Of a stretch of 64,000 nt of DNA, positions 23,201 to 38,600 are shown piece after piece. The number at the start of each line of letters is the position of its first letter. The stretch's first letter is position 1. Both the position numbers and the translations under genes were made by a program. Under the pieces are notes generated by a model. It was not told where the DNA came from, searched no databases, and was given only the letters and a program-made list of their open reading frames with translations. Source of the DNA: Dillenia suffruticosa (taxonomy: Eukaryota > Streptophyta > Magnoliopsida > Dilleniales > Dilleniaceae); contig JAVTVX010000002.1 in the NCBI GenBank assembly GCA_033439265.1, positions 7,104,174 through 7,168,173 on the forward strand, read 5' to 3'.

Positions 23201-26200
23201 AGACCATCTAGAATTCTGGATCTTATTGTGACTAACTTTAGGTAGCATGGATGCTTCAAAGGGGAAGCCGTGTCGCGGGACAAGTGTCAGATACGAAACT
23301 TGACAACTGGATATGAGTGGCATTGTCTTCTTTTTAAATTATTTATTCAATTCGGATTACTTTTCAGATACTAGTTGGAAACTTGAGGGATAATCTCACA
23401 TGAACTTGAGACAAATGTATTCACTAATAGTGCGTGTAATATTTTCTATCCTTTATTTTTGCTTACTAATGATACAATTGAGAATCCAATAAGTTAACGA
23501 GGAATCCACAATCGTAATTCATATTAGTCATATCTCATTCTTACTTTTAGATTTTTAAATAATCAATTTTTTAAAATACATATGAATAAAAATAAATTAC
23601 AAAATCTTAACAGTATAAATATATTCACATTAATTATTTTAAAATTGGACCTTAGCTGTATTGTGATCTCGCTTTTGAAAATTTGGTGAGAATATTTGTC
23701 ATAATGGCAATAAAGTATCGTGTTGTTTATAATTTTGTACAATTTTCCCTCATATTTGCTGTTGGAGCATGAGCACATGCCTTCACCTATTTGCTTGTAA
23801 GTATCAAGTTTGGCTTTTTACATATATGTTATTATACAAGTTCGATTGACAAATAAGACTAGCTTCTTGTCTGACACCACTTTCCTATTCCTGCTGCCGC
23901 TTCAGTGAAAGTCCAATTTATTTATTTTATTATACAAGTTCGATTGACAAATAAGACTAGCTGCTAGTCTGACACCACTTTTCTATTCCTGCTGCCGCTT
24001 AAGTGAAAGTCCATTTTATTTATTTTTGATATCAAGCCTGGGCTTTAAGATGGTTTCTTCATGTTAGGGAACAACCTAGGGCATTAGTAAAGAGAAGTGG
24101 TAGCTTACAAATTGAAAGTGCTCTAAGAAGTGGTATCTGATAAAAGAAAATTTTTTTCCCCTGGACTTCATTTTGCAATACTGTTTGTAGGTTCTCTAGA
24201 AAAAGGCGGAGTTGGAGCACTTGAGCTTGTTGCTATGGACATGAAAGCAAGGTATAAATTGTTTGCTCCCTTTTTCTCATATATATATTTTGTAAACATA
24301 ATAAGGTCTTGTTGATCACCTTTCAGGGGAATGTATCTATGCCGTACACTTAGCTATAAAGGGGTCGAGTTTGAAGTTGTTGAAGCACCTTTAGAGGAGA
24401 AAATGATGGTATTGTGCACTCTATTTGCCGAAATATATTAAAAGCCCAGTCAGAAGATTTGCTTTGTTGTCATTATCTTGGAAAGGAACTTATTGACACT
24501 TTGCCCAATTGCCCTTCTTTCAGTGTTCCGTGTAGCAAAGCTCACTGCATTAATATATTGTTCTTGAATTAAGCAAGTCATGATTTCTGAACATTTGTTG
24601 TTGCACACAATGTTTAAATAACTATTTTGTTTCTTTTTTCCGGAATAACTTTAGTGCTCTTCTATTTGATGTATTACCTCACTATTGTAATTCTGAACCA
24701 ATATTCTGTTCATAGAGTAGTACTGTCTCTGTGAGATAATAAGTTCTTATCACTATTCTTGAAGATACCTGGCATTTGTATGTGAACATATGCATCGATA
24801 TTCTCAATCATTAAATTATTTGCTTCTTTGGACAAAATCAGAAGATCAAACATTTGATGTAGCTAATCCTTAAATGTTTAAACAATTTAATATCTTTTAT
24901 ATCTTTATTGTGATGCAATTGTATCTGATGGCGAAGAAGGATGGTATACTCTGGATTTGTGGCACATAGCTTGCTTAACTTGGATTTGGGGCCTTGCTAA
25001 GGAGGTGCCTAATTATTTAATCATTGAAGAAAGATTAGAAACTATATTCAATATCTGCTTCGTGTGGGATGTATGCATGGTATTTTGGGAAAAAGTTTCT
25101 CTGAAAATTCTTCTGTGGACAATGAGTTAAAATTTGCAACGGTCCATGGCTACAAATTTACCCCCCTCTCTGGTTATCTCTTTGAGAAGAAGGAATATGC
25201 CTTTAAGTTATATAAGAGTGCCTTTAAGTTCATTGACATAAATAATAATTGATCTTTATGTTTTCCCACATTGTGGTCTCTGCATCAATTTCAATTTGTG
25301 ATGATGATTGTTGGGGTAGACCTCAATCTTCATTGTTGTTTCCAATTGCATTTTCTTATATGTTTATTTTTGGGATCGTTTTCCTCATTCATTTCAAATA
25401 TCTCCACAATGTTATTGTTTCTTAGGACATGTATAAAAGAGCAGCAGAATTTTGGGCTGAGTTGCGAGTAGAACTGCTCTCAGCAAGTGCATTTCTTACT
25501 GATGAGAAGCCTAATTCAAGTCAACTATGGCGGCTGTACTGGGCAAGCCATCAGGTAAGAGTCCAAATTTAAAAAACTTATCTGCTCTGGTTTGGCTAAC
25601 TTATTTACTAATTTGTTTAGTTTTTGCTTGATGTATCATGGTAGCGCTTCTTTAGGCACATGTGTATGTCAGCTAAGGTGCCTACTGCCGTAAGGCTTGC
25701 TAAGCAGGCCATGATGGAGGATAAATGTGTGGTCATTGGCCTTCAAAGCACTGGAGAGGCACGGACCGAGGAAGCTGTGACAAAATATGTTCGTATATAA
25801 TGTTTTTCCTTGTGCGATTATTTGAGTTCCAACTATTTTGTTCCCCATAGCTTGTACTCATGATATGCCTGTTTCCTTTTTCTCAATGTATTTGTAACAA
25901 TTAGGGACTTGAACTTGATGATTTTGTCTCTGGACCCCGTGAGCTGTTGCTGAAATTTGTGGAAGAAAATTACCCTTTACCTGAGAAACCTGAATCACTT
26001 CCAGGCACATATCTAACTTTTACCATAGGTTATTAATGGCATTAGAATGAGATAAGTTAAACCTTGTCAGAAGTTGCCTTATGCTCAAGTTGTAAAAATT
26101 TTGTTGTTGCTGTTGTTTCTTTGAACTTGTTAGCTTTTCCTGCTACTGTGTAAAGTCCACTTTTAATTCTTCACATAGGAGATGAAAATGTAAAGGAACT

Positions 26201-29200
26201 TCAGCGGAAGAGGCACTCAGCAACACCTGGCGTTTCAATGAAGGGAAGAGTTAGAAAAGTTGCAAAATGGAGACCTGCAAGTGATGATGAGAGTGAAGAA
26301 GAATTAGAAAGTGAGTTTCTTGAAACTTTGTTGTCATGATTTTACTGCATCTAACCCCATCTACTTGTCATGGCTTTCTGCTGCTTAGGGCCATGACTTT
26401 GGAATAAATACCCTTTTCAACCGCCATGTGTGTTGTGCATCTTCTTTGTCACCTTCAAAGTAGTTGATCCCTGTCTTGTGATTATTCACAAGACTGTCTT
26501 TCGACAGTAGACAGTGGTTTATTTTATATATATATGTATGATTGTGTAAAGTGGTCCAAATCAGATGCACCCCTTTGAAAGATTTTGCTCATTTTATTGG
26601 TTTTTATTTTTTTTCCTCCCAATTTCGGAGTCTATTCATTTTATGTTTCCCGTTTAATGTAATGGATAATAATACTTCTGTAAGATTTCTATTTCTCTAT
26701 TGCTAAGTTTCTGTAGTGACTGCAGCTGATTCTGAACAAGACTCCACTGAATCTGATGATGAGTTTCAGATCTGTGAGATTTGCAACAGTGAAGCGGTAA
26801 TTTTTCTGGCATAGTTGGATAATTTACAAATTGAAAACCTTGTGATGGTACTGTTAATTGGATTGTCCATGATTCAGGAGCGAAAGAAATTGCTTCAGTG
26901 TTCCTGTTGTGGTCAGCTTGTTCATCCTGATTGTGTAGTCCCACCTGTTCTGGATTTAGTCCTTGAAGATTGGTTGTGCCATTCTTGCAACTTAAAAACA
27001 GATGAATATTTGCAAGCCAAAAATGCCTATATTGCAGAACTCAAGAAGAGGTATCAAAACTTCCTTTCTTCTCTTAACGATTTTAAGTGTTTTACTACGT
27101 TTAGTGGTTGCATGGAGTTTGGTGCTGGTAGTGGTCTTTTTGTGCATAATATCAATTATTATTCTGACTCGATTAATTGTATGCCAGATATGAAGGTGCA
27201 GTAGAGCGCAAGTCAAAAATTTTGGAGATTATTCGTTCCTTGGATCTTCCAAATAATCCATTGGATGATATTATTGACCAGGTCTGGACAGCACTTGTGG
27301 TTTCATCCTCTCTTTCTTGGTGCATACTTAAAATATTTTATGCATCTTTGTACTCTTGAGAGAGTAATGTCTAAGTTGAATGACTCTTCTAACCTTAGGG
27401 CTCATATTATGCACATTTTATTTGTAGAAAGATGCTTATATATGAGGACATTTGGAGGGAGTTAGTGCACAATACCATGCCTTTGTTTATTGGTGTCGTG
27501 CCATTTTCAATGATGACATTTGGAGGAACAGTGAATGCTTATCTATGAGGACTATATCATGTATACAAGCTGATAAGTTTCGTTTTGCAGTCTCAGTTAA
27601 AGGTCATAAATAATTCAAAGGCTTTGACACTCTAGAGGATCTGAGGATCTGTAAAGCACTAATTTGATGAGACAATGATTTTATGGAGTGAACATTTGTA
27701 GATTTACACAAGGGATGCTATATAATTCTAAACAGTGCAAAGTGATTCCCTTTGTTGGTGAAGCAAACTTTTGTATGCTTTAGTTAGATGATCTGATCTG
27801 GGTGTAGAAAGCCATAGATTTGAACCATTAAACTTGCTGATGTTAGTGCATGACCCTAGTATGGTTTTCTTTGAATATTTATTTTTGAGTATCATCTCTT
27901 CTTGAGTAAGCATTGTCATACATGTTCCTAAGCATCATTGATTCTTCATTCCTTTGGTTATAATCTTCATACTAATGGCTATACGACCATAGATTTATTG
28001 AAATGAATTTTGACTTAAATTTTTCTTTGAAGTATCGTATCTACATATATTAATTATTTTTAAGAAGGCATAATTTCTGCAGATCTGACGCTTAATTGTT
28101 AAATGTCCACATGCTGTATTTGCAGCTTGGAGGCCCCAATAAAGTTGCAGAAATTACAGGTAGACGTGGCATGCTTGTGCGGGCCTCTAATGGCAAAGGT
28201 GTAACTTATCAGGCACGCAACACGTGAGTTAGGAATTTCTTTCTTTTAGGTGAAACTGTTATTCAATTTGGTTCCATTTGTTCTAAATATCTCCTGATTC
28301 TTTATTCATTAGAAAGGATGTGACAATGGAAATGGTCAATATGCATGAGAAGCAGCTTTTTATGGATGGTAAGAAGCTGATTGCCATCATCTCAGAAGCT
28401 GGTTCAGCCGGTGTTTCTCTACAGGCTGATAGAAGGGCTCTAAATCAGGTACAATTTGTCTTGAAACGAATTTGCTGCCTGTCTGCTAGGTTAATTTGCA
28501 TAAATACGCATTCATGAAAACCTTTGTTTATTTTTCTTCTTGTTTACAAGTATTCCCTCTCTCTCCCCCTTCCTACGATGAAGGTTACTTCTAAGATTTG
28601 GTACTAAAGTATCCTTTGCATGAAGTAATCATGTAGTATAAGGTTTTCACTTACTCCCTGGGTCCCAATATATGTGATGTAAGCTTTGCTTTTTCTTGTC
28701 CCACAATAATTCTGATACCTTTCTTGGTCAATAAAACGGATTGATATTTCTCTTATTTACCTGTTAAAAGTAGATGAAGCAGCTTTATTTAGTGCTATCT
28801 GGAAAAACCTTTTTTATAAAGTTAAAGAAATTAATGCTCTTTTATTAATGTGTGTTGGGCATATTTATCAATCTATCTGGGTCCAAGGGAGTACTATTTA
28901 TGGATTTAATTAAATGACTTTTGTAGTTACAGTTAAGAAGTATCCTGTGGAAGAGATGGCATGTACACGTGCTGTGAGTGCTGTTGCATGATAAATATAG
29001 AAAACTGTGCATCTGAAGAAAATTTCTATTTGAAATGGTGAACATACTAAGCTTATACCACTGTGCAATTCTCTGAGTAGATAATTTAGTAAGGATCCCA
29101 TTGCTGAAATGACCATATTCCAGGAGTAGGTACAAAACCGAATCTGCACTGGAGGGTCCAACTGGAAGATGATGAATAAGATGTTTAATCAACTTTAGTT

Positions 29201-32200
29201 GCATAAATGTCTGGGAATATACTAAAAACCCAGTCAGACACCTCATGTTTTGAATAACCTGTCTGAATCATCTGTCTGCTCTTGGCTGATCCAGCTGGGT
29301 CACAGAAAAGGGAAAAGGAGAGGAAAGGGAAAACCAAATGCCCACTTTAGGACATTCACATTCAGAGAGTGAGTCTGCAAGTTTTTAGGAGAAAAACTGT
29401 AGCTTAACTCCTCCATTTCACTATATTCAAACTCAAGTGTCAGCATTCAACTCTCAAAGCACAGATTGAAATTGATCCCACCAGTGGCTGTTTATTGCAG
29501 CACGATCTCCTCAAACCAACTCATAGCCTCTTTGGTTTTATGTGCAGTGTTTATGCTTTTACATCCTATCAGAATCTTGATCCAGGACATTCCACTCAAG
29601 TATAAGATATTAATTTGGCTTCAATTTGTGGTCTTCTTTCTGCCTTGGGGAAAGTGCTTTTCTCAATATTTTATTTTATTTTTACTTCTGTTTTGATTTT
29701 TTTTCCCTCGTTGAGCATGCGCTTGGTAAATTCCAACTGAGGATAAATGATTCTTTGAAGTTTCTAAGGACTGGATCTTCCATTTTGTGACCAATTTCCT
29801 TCCTTGCTTCTTGGTGGGTCCTTGATACTACATGTCTTCGTATTATTTCATTTTTTATTTGATGAGGTGATGCAAGCTTCAAATGATTATAAATTTTGAC
29901 TATTAAAACTTCCATTAAACTTTGTTTATTTTCCATATGTACATATCTATTTGGTTCAATATTTATTTTTTCCTAGTTTCTTGTACCATATTCCCAAAAA
30001 CCAAAACAACAGAAAATGGAAGTGCTCCGGGAAAATGATCAACAACAAGAACTACAAAGACAAGGAATCTACAAAGTTAGCCACCTCTGCAAAGGATTCA
30101 AAAAGGCTTAAGGGAAGACATAAGCAATAGACAATTCAAAAAATTGAATAACGAATAAAGTAAAGGCTTCTCTATGGCCTAAAAAAAATGCTCCTCATCC
30201 ATCCCTTCCAAGCCAGCCAATAGAAGGAGCATTCTAATGACTCTCCTTGATAGTTAAACTCTAACACCACTCGTTGCTATTCATAATTCCCACCTTAAAG
30301 CCCACACGACCCAACAGAATTAACCGTCTTTCTGGTTTTCTTCCTCACAGCTAACCCCAAAGGATCCAGCAGCCTCTTTAGATATCCACCATGTTTGAGT
30401 TTTCTCAATATCTTCAATAATTTATAAGAATTCTTAATTGGTAAGATTTAACCTGTAGTTTGATTGGCGACTCATCAGTTGAACCACTGACCCTGATGCC
30501 ATGGGGACTTCACCTGGTTGATTATTGGTCCGAAAAATCCATCAATGATGCTATTCATTTGCAAAATAGTATTATCATTTATTTAGGACCATTGCATGTC
30601 TTCTAGGCTTTCAAAGTGGCAATTCCTGCCCTCAGAGCTGAAGGGAGTTATTTCTTATACAGCTAGACTTGTGTCATCTTCACAACCACCATGGTTGGCA
30701 TAATTATTTCTTATACAGCTAGATATCATATCATATCTAGACAGTTTATATTTACTCCTACAATGTCACAATCTTTTGCTTCTTGAACTGGTCACATGGA
30801 TATACATGGCTCAATATCTTTAAGCTATCACTAGACGTGCAAGTGCAAAGTATCTATTGTAAAACTTTTATCTTTAATATACAAGACCTACTGTCAAACG
30901 GTTAGGTTAAATTGAGTTGTTGATGAAAATTGTTCCTGCTAAAAATCGGTTGAGCCAAACTCAACTAAATAAATTGGAAAGAAAGAAAGAGAGAGAGGAG
31001 GAAAGAAAGAAAACCAAAATTGTACGCAAACATTTTGAGTTGGTTCAGGTTGCAATTTTTTATTTTTATTTTCTTTGGAAAGAAAAAAGATGATATTTAT
31101 TGAGAAGGGGGTAATAGAGTGGAGAAGGGGGCAATAGAGTGGTTGCCCTTTTTAAATGGCAGGCCACTTATGTTCCAAAATGATAGATTGGCAAGCGTAT
31201 TATATATTATAAATTGGATTTCTGGTCTTCGATGATTTTCCTTTTATTGTTGCCAGAAGAGGAGGGTTCACCTAACTTTGGAACTTCCCTGGAGTGCTGA
31301 TCGTGCCATTCAACAGTTTGGGAGAACCCATCGGTCAAACCAAGCTTCTGCACCTGAGTACCGGTAAGCTATTCGTGGTGGCTCTAGTTTCACCTGATTG
31401 AATGAAGGTGCTACTCATGCATTAGGACTGCACATTTAGTATAATTTTCACAACAATTTGACAAAGCTAGTTGTAATTTGGTAGATGGTGTTAGTCTTCT
31501 CCTAGAGTTATAATTTTGTGCTTTGCATTTGGACACCCATTGTTTCGAGGTTTTGTATCTAAATTGTGGAATTACCTTATTGAACGTTGAACTACTCGGA
31601 AACTGGTTGAACTTCTAAAGCAAGGTATATCTCCTGTGTAATAATTGAACTTTGCTGACCATGTGATCAACTTCTATATTTAGAAAAAATGCAGATGTTC
31701 TGGCAAGAAATAAAAACTGTTCTTTCTTATGCTTGCATGTCATTCAAATTGCTTTGTCTTAATTTATTTAAGGTAAAAATTTGTAGAGATTTATGAACAC
31801 GTAAATTAGATCTCCATTATTTTGAGGACTGCACAGTACTAGCCAGCTGGTTGCTAAGTTGACTATTACTTATCTTTTCACTCCTTTTTTCCTTTTTTCC
31901 CCCTTTTTTTGGGGGGGGGGGGCGGGGGTTGGAGGGTAAGTGAACTGCCTGTGTAACTAACCTATGATCAGATTATGTAGATGCTACTCTCTACTTAATT
32001 CAGTGTACATATATAACAACAAAAATAACAATAACAACCTGAACCTTAATCCCAAAATTTGGAGTCGGCCATTTGAGAGACAAGTACAACAGAGATAAAA
32101 AATATATATACTGTACATATATAAGTTATAGAAATAAATATACCGTAAGAATATCCTTAGGACATGGCACAAATAAAAATTCTAAAAGTACTACTAAATG

Positions 32201-35200
32201 TCAAAGTCATACCTAATCTTGTTCTCTATTAGTTGCTCTGCTGTTTGATCCCAAACCTTGCTTTAGTAGATGCAGTGGGTTTTTCTTATACTTCGTTGTG
32301 GCTCTAATTGTTTTGGCATGGAACATTTTGCTGTCAAAGATTGTAATAAATGATCTGTTTGCCAATGAACAGTCTGCTATTGAGGCTTTTCAGTGCAGCT
32401 TCACAAAATCTCAGTCCTTTATAGATTATAAATTATTGTTGAATTAATGTAACCACTCGCAAATGTCACTCCAACTGCTGTCACTTAAGCTCAAAATATT
32501 AAGGTGCTCAGTCTGAGTCTAGTGTTGGCCTTTCTAAGCGGTGGCATTCAATTAATTGTGTTATCATAACCTCAGGCTACTCTTTACCAATCTTGGTGGT
32601 GAGTGTCGGTTTGCATCAATTGTTGCCAAGAGATTAGAATCCCTAGGAGCACTCACACAGGGAGACAGAAGGTAACTAAAGGATTTCTTCTTGTATTTTA
32701 TCCTGTCTTGTTGAGTTTCCCCTGCCAAAGTGACTGTGCATGGTCTGAAAAATTATTTTCTGTCCTTTTAATCAATGGTGCAATATGACATTGGATGTGA
32801 TGCAGGGCTGGTCCATCCTTGAGTGCATATAATTATGATAGTTCTTATGGAAAAAGGGCTCTAATGGTGATGTACAGAGGAATTATGGAGCAGGTTTTGA
32901 GATTTTCTTTTTATGATATTTGCATTTTATTGATTATACTTGTCAAGTGCAAACAGCTGTATTTTTGGTTAAATAACTGATTTTCAATTTTTCAGGATTC
33001 TCTTCCGGTAGTACCTCCAGGGTGTTCACCTGAAAAGCCACATACAATCCAAGAATTTATTGTCAAGGCAAAAGCTGCTTTGGTATCTGTCGGAATAGTT
33101 AGAGACTCTGCTCTTGGTAGTTACTTTTTAACATAATTTTTGCACTACGAATGCAGATTATATAATTGACTGATATTATTCTGTTTTGTTGTTATTGGTG
33201 ACCATAAAGCATGTTTCCTTGACTCTTGTAATGATTAAACTTTTTTAACACTTAGGGCTTGGTGCTTAATTATATCAGACATGATTTCCAATGCTATTTC
33301 TAGTTTATATTTTAAATATCATCCAATGGTGTCCTTTGCTCATACCAGACTGCTTCCTTTATGCCCCAGGGGCTGGAAAGGATTCTGGAAACGTTTCTGG
33401 CCGTATAGTTGATTCTGACATGCATGATGTTGGTCGGTTTCTCAATCGGCTATTGGGTCTACCACCTGAGATCCAGAATAGGTTAATAAGTTATTTATTG
33501 AAAAGTAATTTACATTTGTTCCATCTGAACATGGCCTGAGGGGCAAAACCACAATGATGTTGCAGGCTTTTTGAGCTATTTGTTAGCATCCTTGGTCTCC
33601 TCATTCAGAATGCTCGCATCGAGGGTCATTTGGACACAGGCATTGTTGATATGAGGGCAAATGTTATTGAACTAAATGGGACACCAAAGGTAATAATTTC
33701 TGCTAGATCTTTTGTAGGTTTTTTGCATTATGATGGCAATTACATGGATTATCATGCAGACTGTTCATGTTGATCATATGTCGGGGGCATCAACTGTATT
33801 ATTTACTTTCACGTTGGATCGTGGGATTGCATGGGAGGTATCTTTTTTATCACATCTTAAGATTCACTAAAATGCTACTCTCAACTGGGCTAAACTTTAA
33901 TTCTATTTGTTTCTTTGTAGTCTGCCTCTACCTTGTTTGATGTGAAGCAAAAGGATGGACATGGCTCATCAAATGATGGATTCTATGAGTCCAAGAGGGA
34001 ATGGTTGGGAAGAAGACATTTTCTTCTAGCTTGCGAAGGGTAAGGTGGTCTCTTTGTGTCAAATTTGCATATTGCTGTACACATTATTTTGATCGTGTTG
34101 AAATTGTGACACGGAACTTATCTATTTCTTGTCCTTGTCTTATATTAATGAATTTGAGCTCATTAACAATCTGTTCTCTGAGATTTTTTTTTGGAGAATT
34201 AGAGGTAAGTCAATGTTGTAATGCATTATCGGGGATAATTCATTAAAAGGGAAAGTGCGAGGTTTTTTGGTTGGGAGGGGGGGGATCACTAAAAGATTAA
34301 CTGGAAATCACAAAAAGATTAACTAAGTTATGAATTCGAGGCTTGGATGGGTATCCTAAGATGTATAGATGAGACCAAAGAAAGGTGCCTTGATTCCTCT
34401 CACCATTTTTTGGGTTCATGCCGCATAGGGGGTTGGAGGGGATTGGTGAGGCCTTTGGTAGAGAGAGGTGAGATGTGTTGAGATAGCTCAACCAGCGAAT
34501 TTTGAGTCTCACTGTTGAGTCTCCTCTTGGGATGCACTGTGGCTCAATAATTGAGACTCATGTTTTTACTCCATCTATCTTACAAAGTTTCAGCAGCAAT
34601 TCGTTCGAGCGAAACTGGTAGACTTCTCTCAGAAAATCCTCCCACTATGAGTAGACGTGACTAACAATGAAATCTCTAATACCAAACTGATGTGTGACGA
34701 CTTTGGAGTATTTTAAACAAAAGGAGTTATGTCTTTTTTTTTCTTTTTTTTTTCTTTTCTTTTCTTCTCTTTTTTTTTTTTAAAACTTAATAGGAGAAAA
34801 ATTTGTAAATACTCAAAAATTTCTTTGGGAGCAAACTACAAGTACATTAAAAGGGAAAATAGCAATAATGAGAAGAAAGAGAATAGAGTTATTAGCATCA
34901 CACTAGTAGATTGTTAGTCATGATACCTGAGAAGAAAGCATCACACATTCTAGAGTTTCGGAGAACTTTGAGCAATTTTATTCAGAAACTGAAATCTTTA
35001 TTTAACTTCCTTAATAGGGTTACAAGTCTCTAAATAGATAATTAACCTTAAGAAAATAGGAACTACTTGTAAAACTATAATTTAGAAATTTCTAGATAAT
35101 CCCAAGTTAACTTTAATAATTAGGAAAAAAAAAAACTTCCTAAATAACTAGAGACCAAATATAAAAACTAATTTAAGTAGTAAACTTGTAAAGCGGAAAG

Positions 35201-35551
35201 ATCCTACTGTTAGAAAAGTACTACCATACTCATGAAAAATACTCCCCAATTTCTAGCTCTTAAAATCTTTTTCAAGCTCCCACACAAGGGATCATCAAAT
35301 GTTGGAGCTTTGATCCTTATCACAGGTTTAATTGGTGACAAATTTCTGGATATTATGCTTGTGAACATCTTATATTCTTGATCTTAATATTTTGAACTCC
35401 ATTGTTTATTGCCATCCAAGAAGAGATTTTCTATATTTGGATCCCAATGTTCTAGTTGTCTGTTAAGGGCAAACTTGTAGGCTGATGGCAAAGATTTTTG
35501 CATCTTTTCTGGAAGTCCTAGTTTTAGTCTGTTTCATGATTTTTTTTTTTC

Positions 35552-35600
<49 letters not shown>

Positions 35601-38600
35601 CATTGGCTGCACCCATGCATATTACCCATTCTGGACCCATGTGTTTGTTGGGTAGTTTAAACACCAAGTGAGCTTTTTCTATTTAGTTGCCGACCTTATA
35701 CCACTGTGCTTGGTGGATGATGTAATGGAATTAGTTGTCACAAACCTTAAAATGTTTACTTTGCTTTTGTAACTGTCATGACTTAATGTCCAAGACTTAA
35801 AAGCTGTTATACTAAACAGTGGTACATCCTTTATTCCCCCGTCTGTTGGAAGCACAGGGATTGACAAGAGTAAAACTTGACACAGAGATACCAACACTCA
35901 AAACAACAGAACACAACATGGTATAGATTCACATGTTGAAAGTTTGTGTATATTTCACAGTATATTGGTATATAAGCATAAAGCAAACTACAAGGTTCAA
36001 AGAAATTAATAAACTTATATTGTACGCATGCTACTCTCTATTATCTATAGAAACCTTATTCATATGATCATTCTGTTCATACAGGAGTATTAGATCGAAT
36101 TGTATTTCACCCTTCGTTAGGTTTCTTGGTTTATAACTCCTTAAATATATAAATCATTATGTTCACCAACAGATCTGTATAAGGAAGAGCCTAGTTGTAA
36201 GGAAAATGTCTTAAAAGCCAACGTGGTTGAGTTGAGTCTAAAATGTTCCTTAATAGGGTTGTATGAGTGTAGTGTTGAAAAATGTGGCTGAACCTGGCTT
36301 ATTTTTAGAAGTTTCAATAAAACAGGGCTAGTTATAGAGTTGGCATATTGACCACTATGTCGGCCACACTGGCTGTGGCACCTGTTTATACAGATGCTCA
36401 TTGGTTGAAATATACTGGAATCTGCTTTCCTTGGTGCTTCTAAATTACTTTTTTTTTTAAAGTAATAATAATTATGGCTTCAAAAAGAAATACCACAATA
36501 TAAATGTTTTACTATTGGGGGGAGGGTTGTTGTGGGACAAGGTAGATTTATTGTTCTAATAATTTTTAGTTCATTATCTTCAGTTTTCAATTTTATAATC
36601 TGGAGCATGGGAGCTTTGTGTGCTGTGCATGAAGAGAGGATTTTAGAATTGCTTTTATGACTTTTATTTTGAGTTACCTCAATAATTGGGTTACCCTTCA
36701 TATTAATGGAAGTCTTATGTTGTACCAACACTTATAAGGATGCATGTTCATCTCGTGCACTTCTCAAGCTCAGCCCACACCACAAATGGCATTTGCAATA
36801 TGCACACTGTAGACATCTTAGTTACTCACACATTTTTTAATGTATTAATTTTTATTACATGACACTTATTTGACATTTCTCTCTTGTTGACTACACAATG
36901 GGGAAGTTGAATTTATGACACAGGAACCCCTCACCTCTGTCAAGGTTTCCTCCCTTCACAGACTCCGCCTACAATGGTGGGCGATCACCTCTTTGACATA
37001 CAAACACCACTTAATAGACATTAATATTTGAAAAATTCAACCTAAGTGACCAGATACCTTATTTTTCTTTATAATTTTTTTTTCTCTCTACTATATTTCT
37101 CTCAAACGGTCGATCCCAAAATTTGGGATTAAGGCTCTGGTGGTGGTTGTTGTTATTATAAAACTCAATATAGAGCTAATGTGTACATATTTTTTTCAGT
37201 GAGAGAGGGTTTTAATGTGTGCATGTATGAAGGCATCAATAAGGTCTAAAAGTTGAAGTAAATCAAATGCATGAAATATCAAATTTATCATTTTGTTAAC
37301 ATATTCTTGTGATAATCACATTGTGGAACACACGTCTATGCCATAATGTGTCATACTGTTTCAATCTTTCCTGATTGTGTAATGTCTCATATTGGTCCCC
37401 ATGCTTCAAAGGGTAGCCTAAGCAAATATAAGAATTTCTGATGGTGAACAGTATAATTGAGCTTAACAATAAAGTTGGTTGTGAGATGGAACCAATTTTT
37501 CCACTCATGTTATTGGTATAGGTCTTGGTAGAATTTGGTAAAATGAACACTTCTTTTACCTGAAACCTAATATTGGAATACTTATGCTCATCTTCTTAGA
37601 GCTAAATTAATGTTCTGCATTCTCAAACCACCTTCCTCTCCCAGGCCTACACACACACAGGCACAATTTTTGTTTTCGACATTGCATGTATGTCTATTGG
37701 TGGTGGTGTGGAGGTCGTTTCTATGTGGTCAAGAGAATGGATCAAAATAAAGATTTGTCAAGATCTTTCATGGCCACTGGATGTGACCTAGATGGTGTGG
37801 TTACTGATATAGCATCATGTACAGTGACATCTTTTTTCTATAAATCCATATTTATTCAGAAAAAGATGGTATTATTCACAAAATCCTTATTGTTCCCAGG
37901 GAGAGGCTCTGTTCAGAGTGAGCTGTGGGATTGGAGTGGGATGAGGGTATGCACAAAAGACAATTTGTTAGGTTGCTCCCTCTAGTTGTGTTTTGGATGG
38001 AACAAAATAAGAGGATTTTTGTGGGGTTGGAGAGACCCTTGTTTAAACTTTATGGACATTGTCTTCCAAGTGTATATTTTTTTTTATCATTTTCCAAGTT
38101 ATTTCTATCCAAGATAGAGGTAAAATCTTGGTCATTATAGTCTTTGAGTGGGTTTGCAACCCTTGGTTCTTTAGCCCTCTTGTTTTACTGATTTGTTGTT
38201 GATAAAATTTGTTTTTTCTTTTCCTGATAACAATAAGCATAATAGCAAAAAGGGAAGAGCACCACAGAAGTGTTCAATCATAAGAACTATAAAGATAAGA
38301 AATGTGAGCAACCTCTACACAGAAGTGTATATTTTTTTATTGTTTTCCAAATTATTTCTATCCAAGATAGAGGTAAAATCTTGGTCATTATAGTCTTTGA
38401 GTGGGTTTGCAACCCTTGGTTCTTTAGCCCTCGTGTTTTACTGATTTGTTGTTGATAAAATTTGTTTTTTCTTTTCCTGATAACAATAACCATAATAAAA
38501 AAAATGGGAAGAGCACTACTGAAGTGTTCAATCACAAGAACTACGAAGACAAGAAATGCGAGCAACCTCTACAAAGGATTGAAAAGATTTAAATAAGACA

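Larger units (their letters stand above)
28126..33116 (+). other. FGT1: FGT1 helicase lobe 2 exons
   Basis: Exons 28126-28223 and 28313-28448 encode the conserved [20 protein letters not shown] and [16 protein letters not shown] segments. Exon 31257-31363 encodes [20 protein letters not shown], which contains helicase motif VI (QxxGRxHR, fragment residues about 706-716). Exons 32576-33116 continue with [20 protein letters not shown] and [18 protein letters not shown]. No key residue appears lost. Confidence 0.92.
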
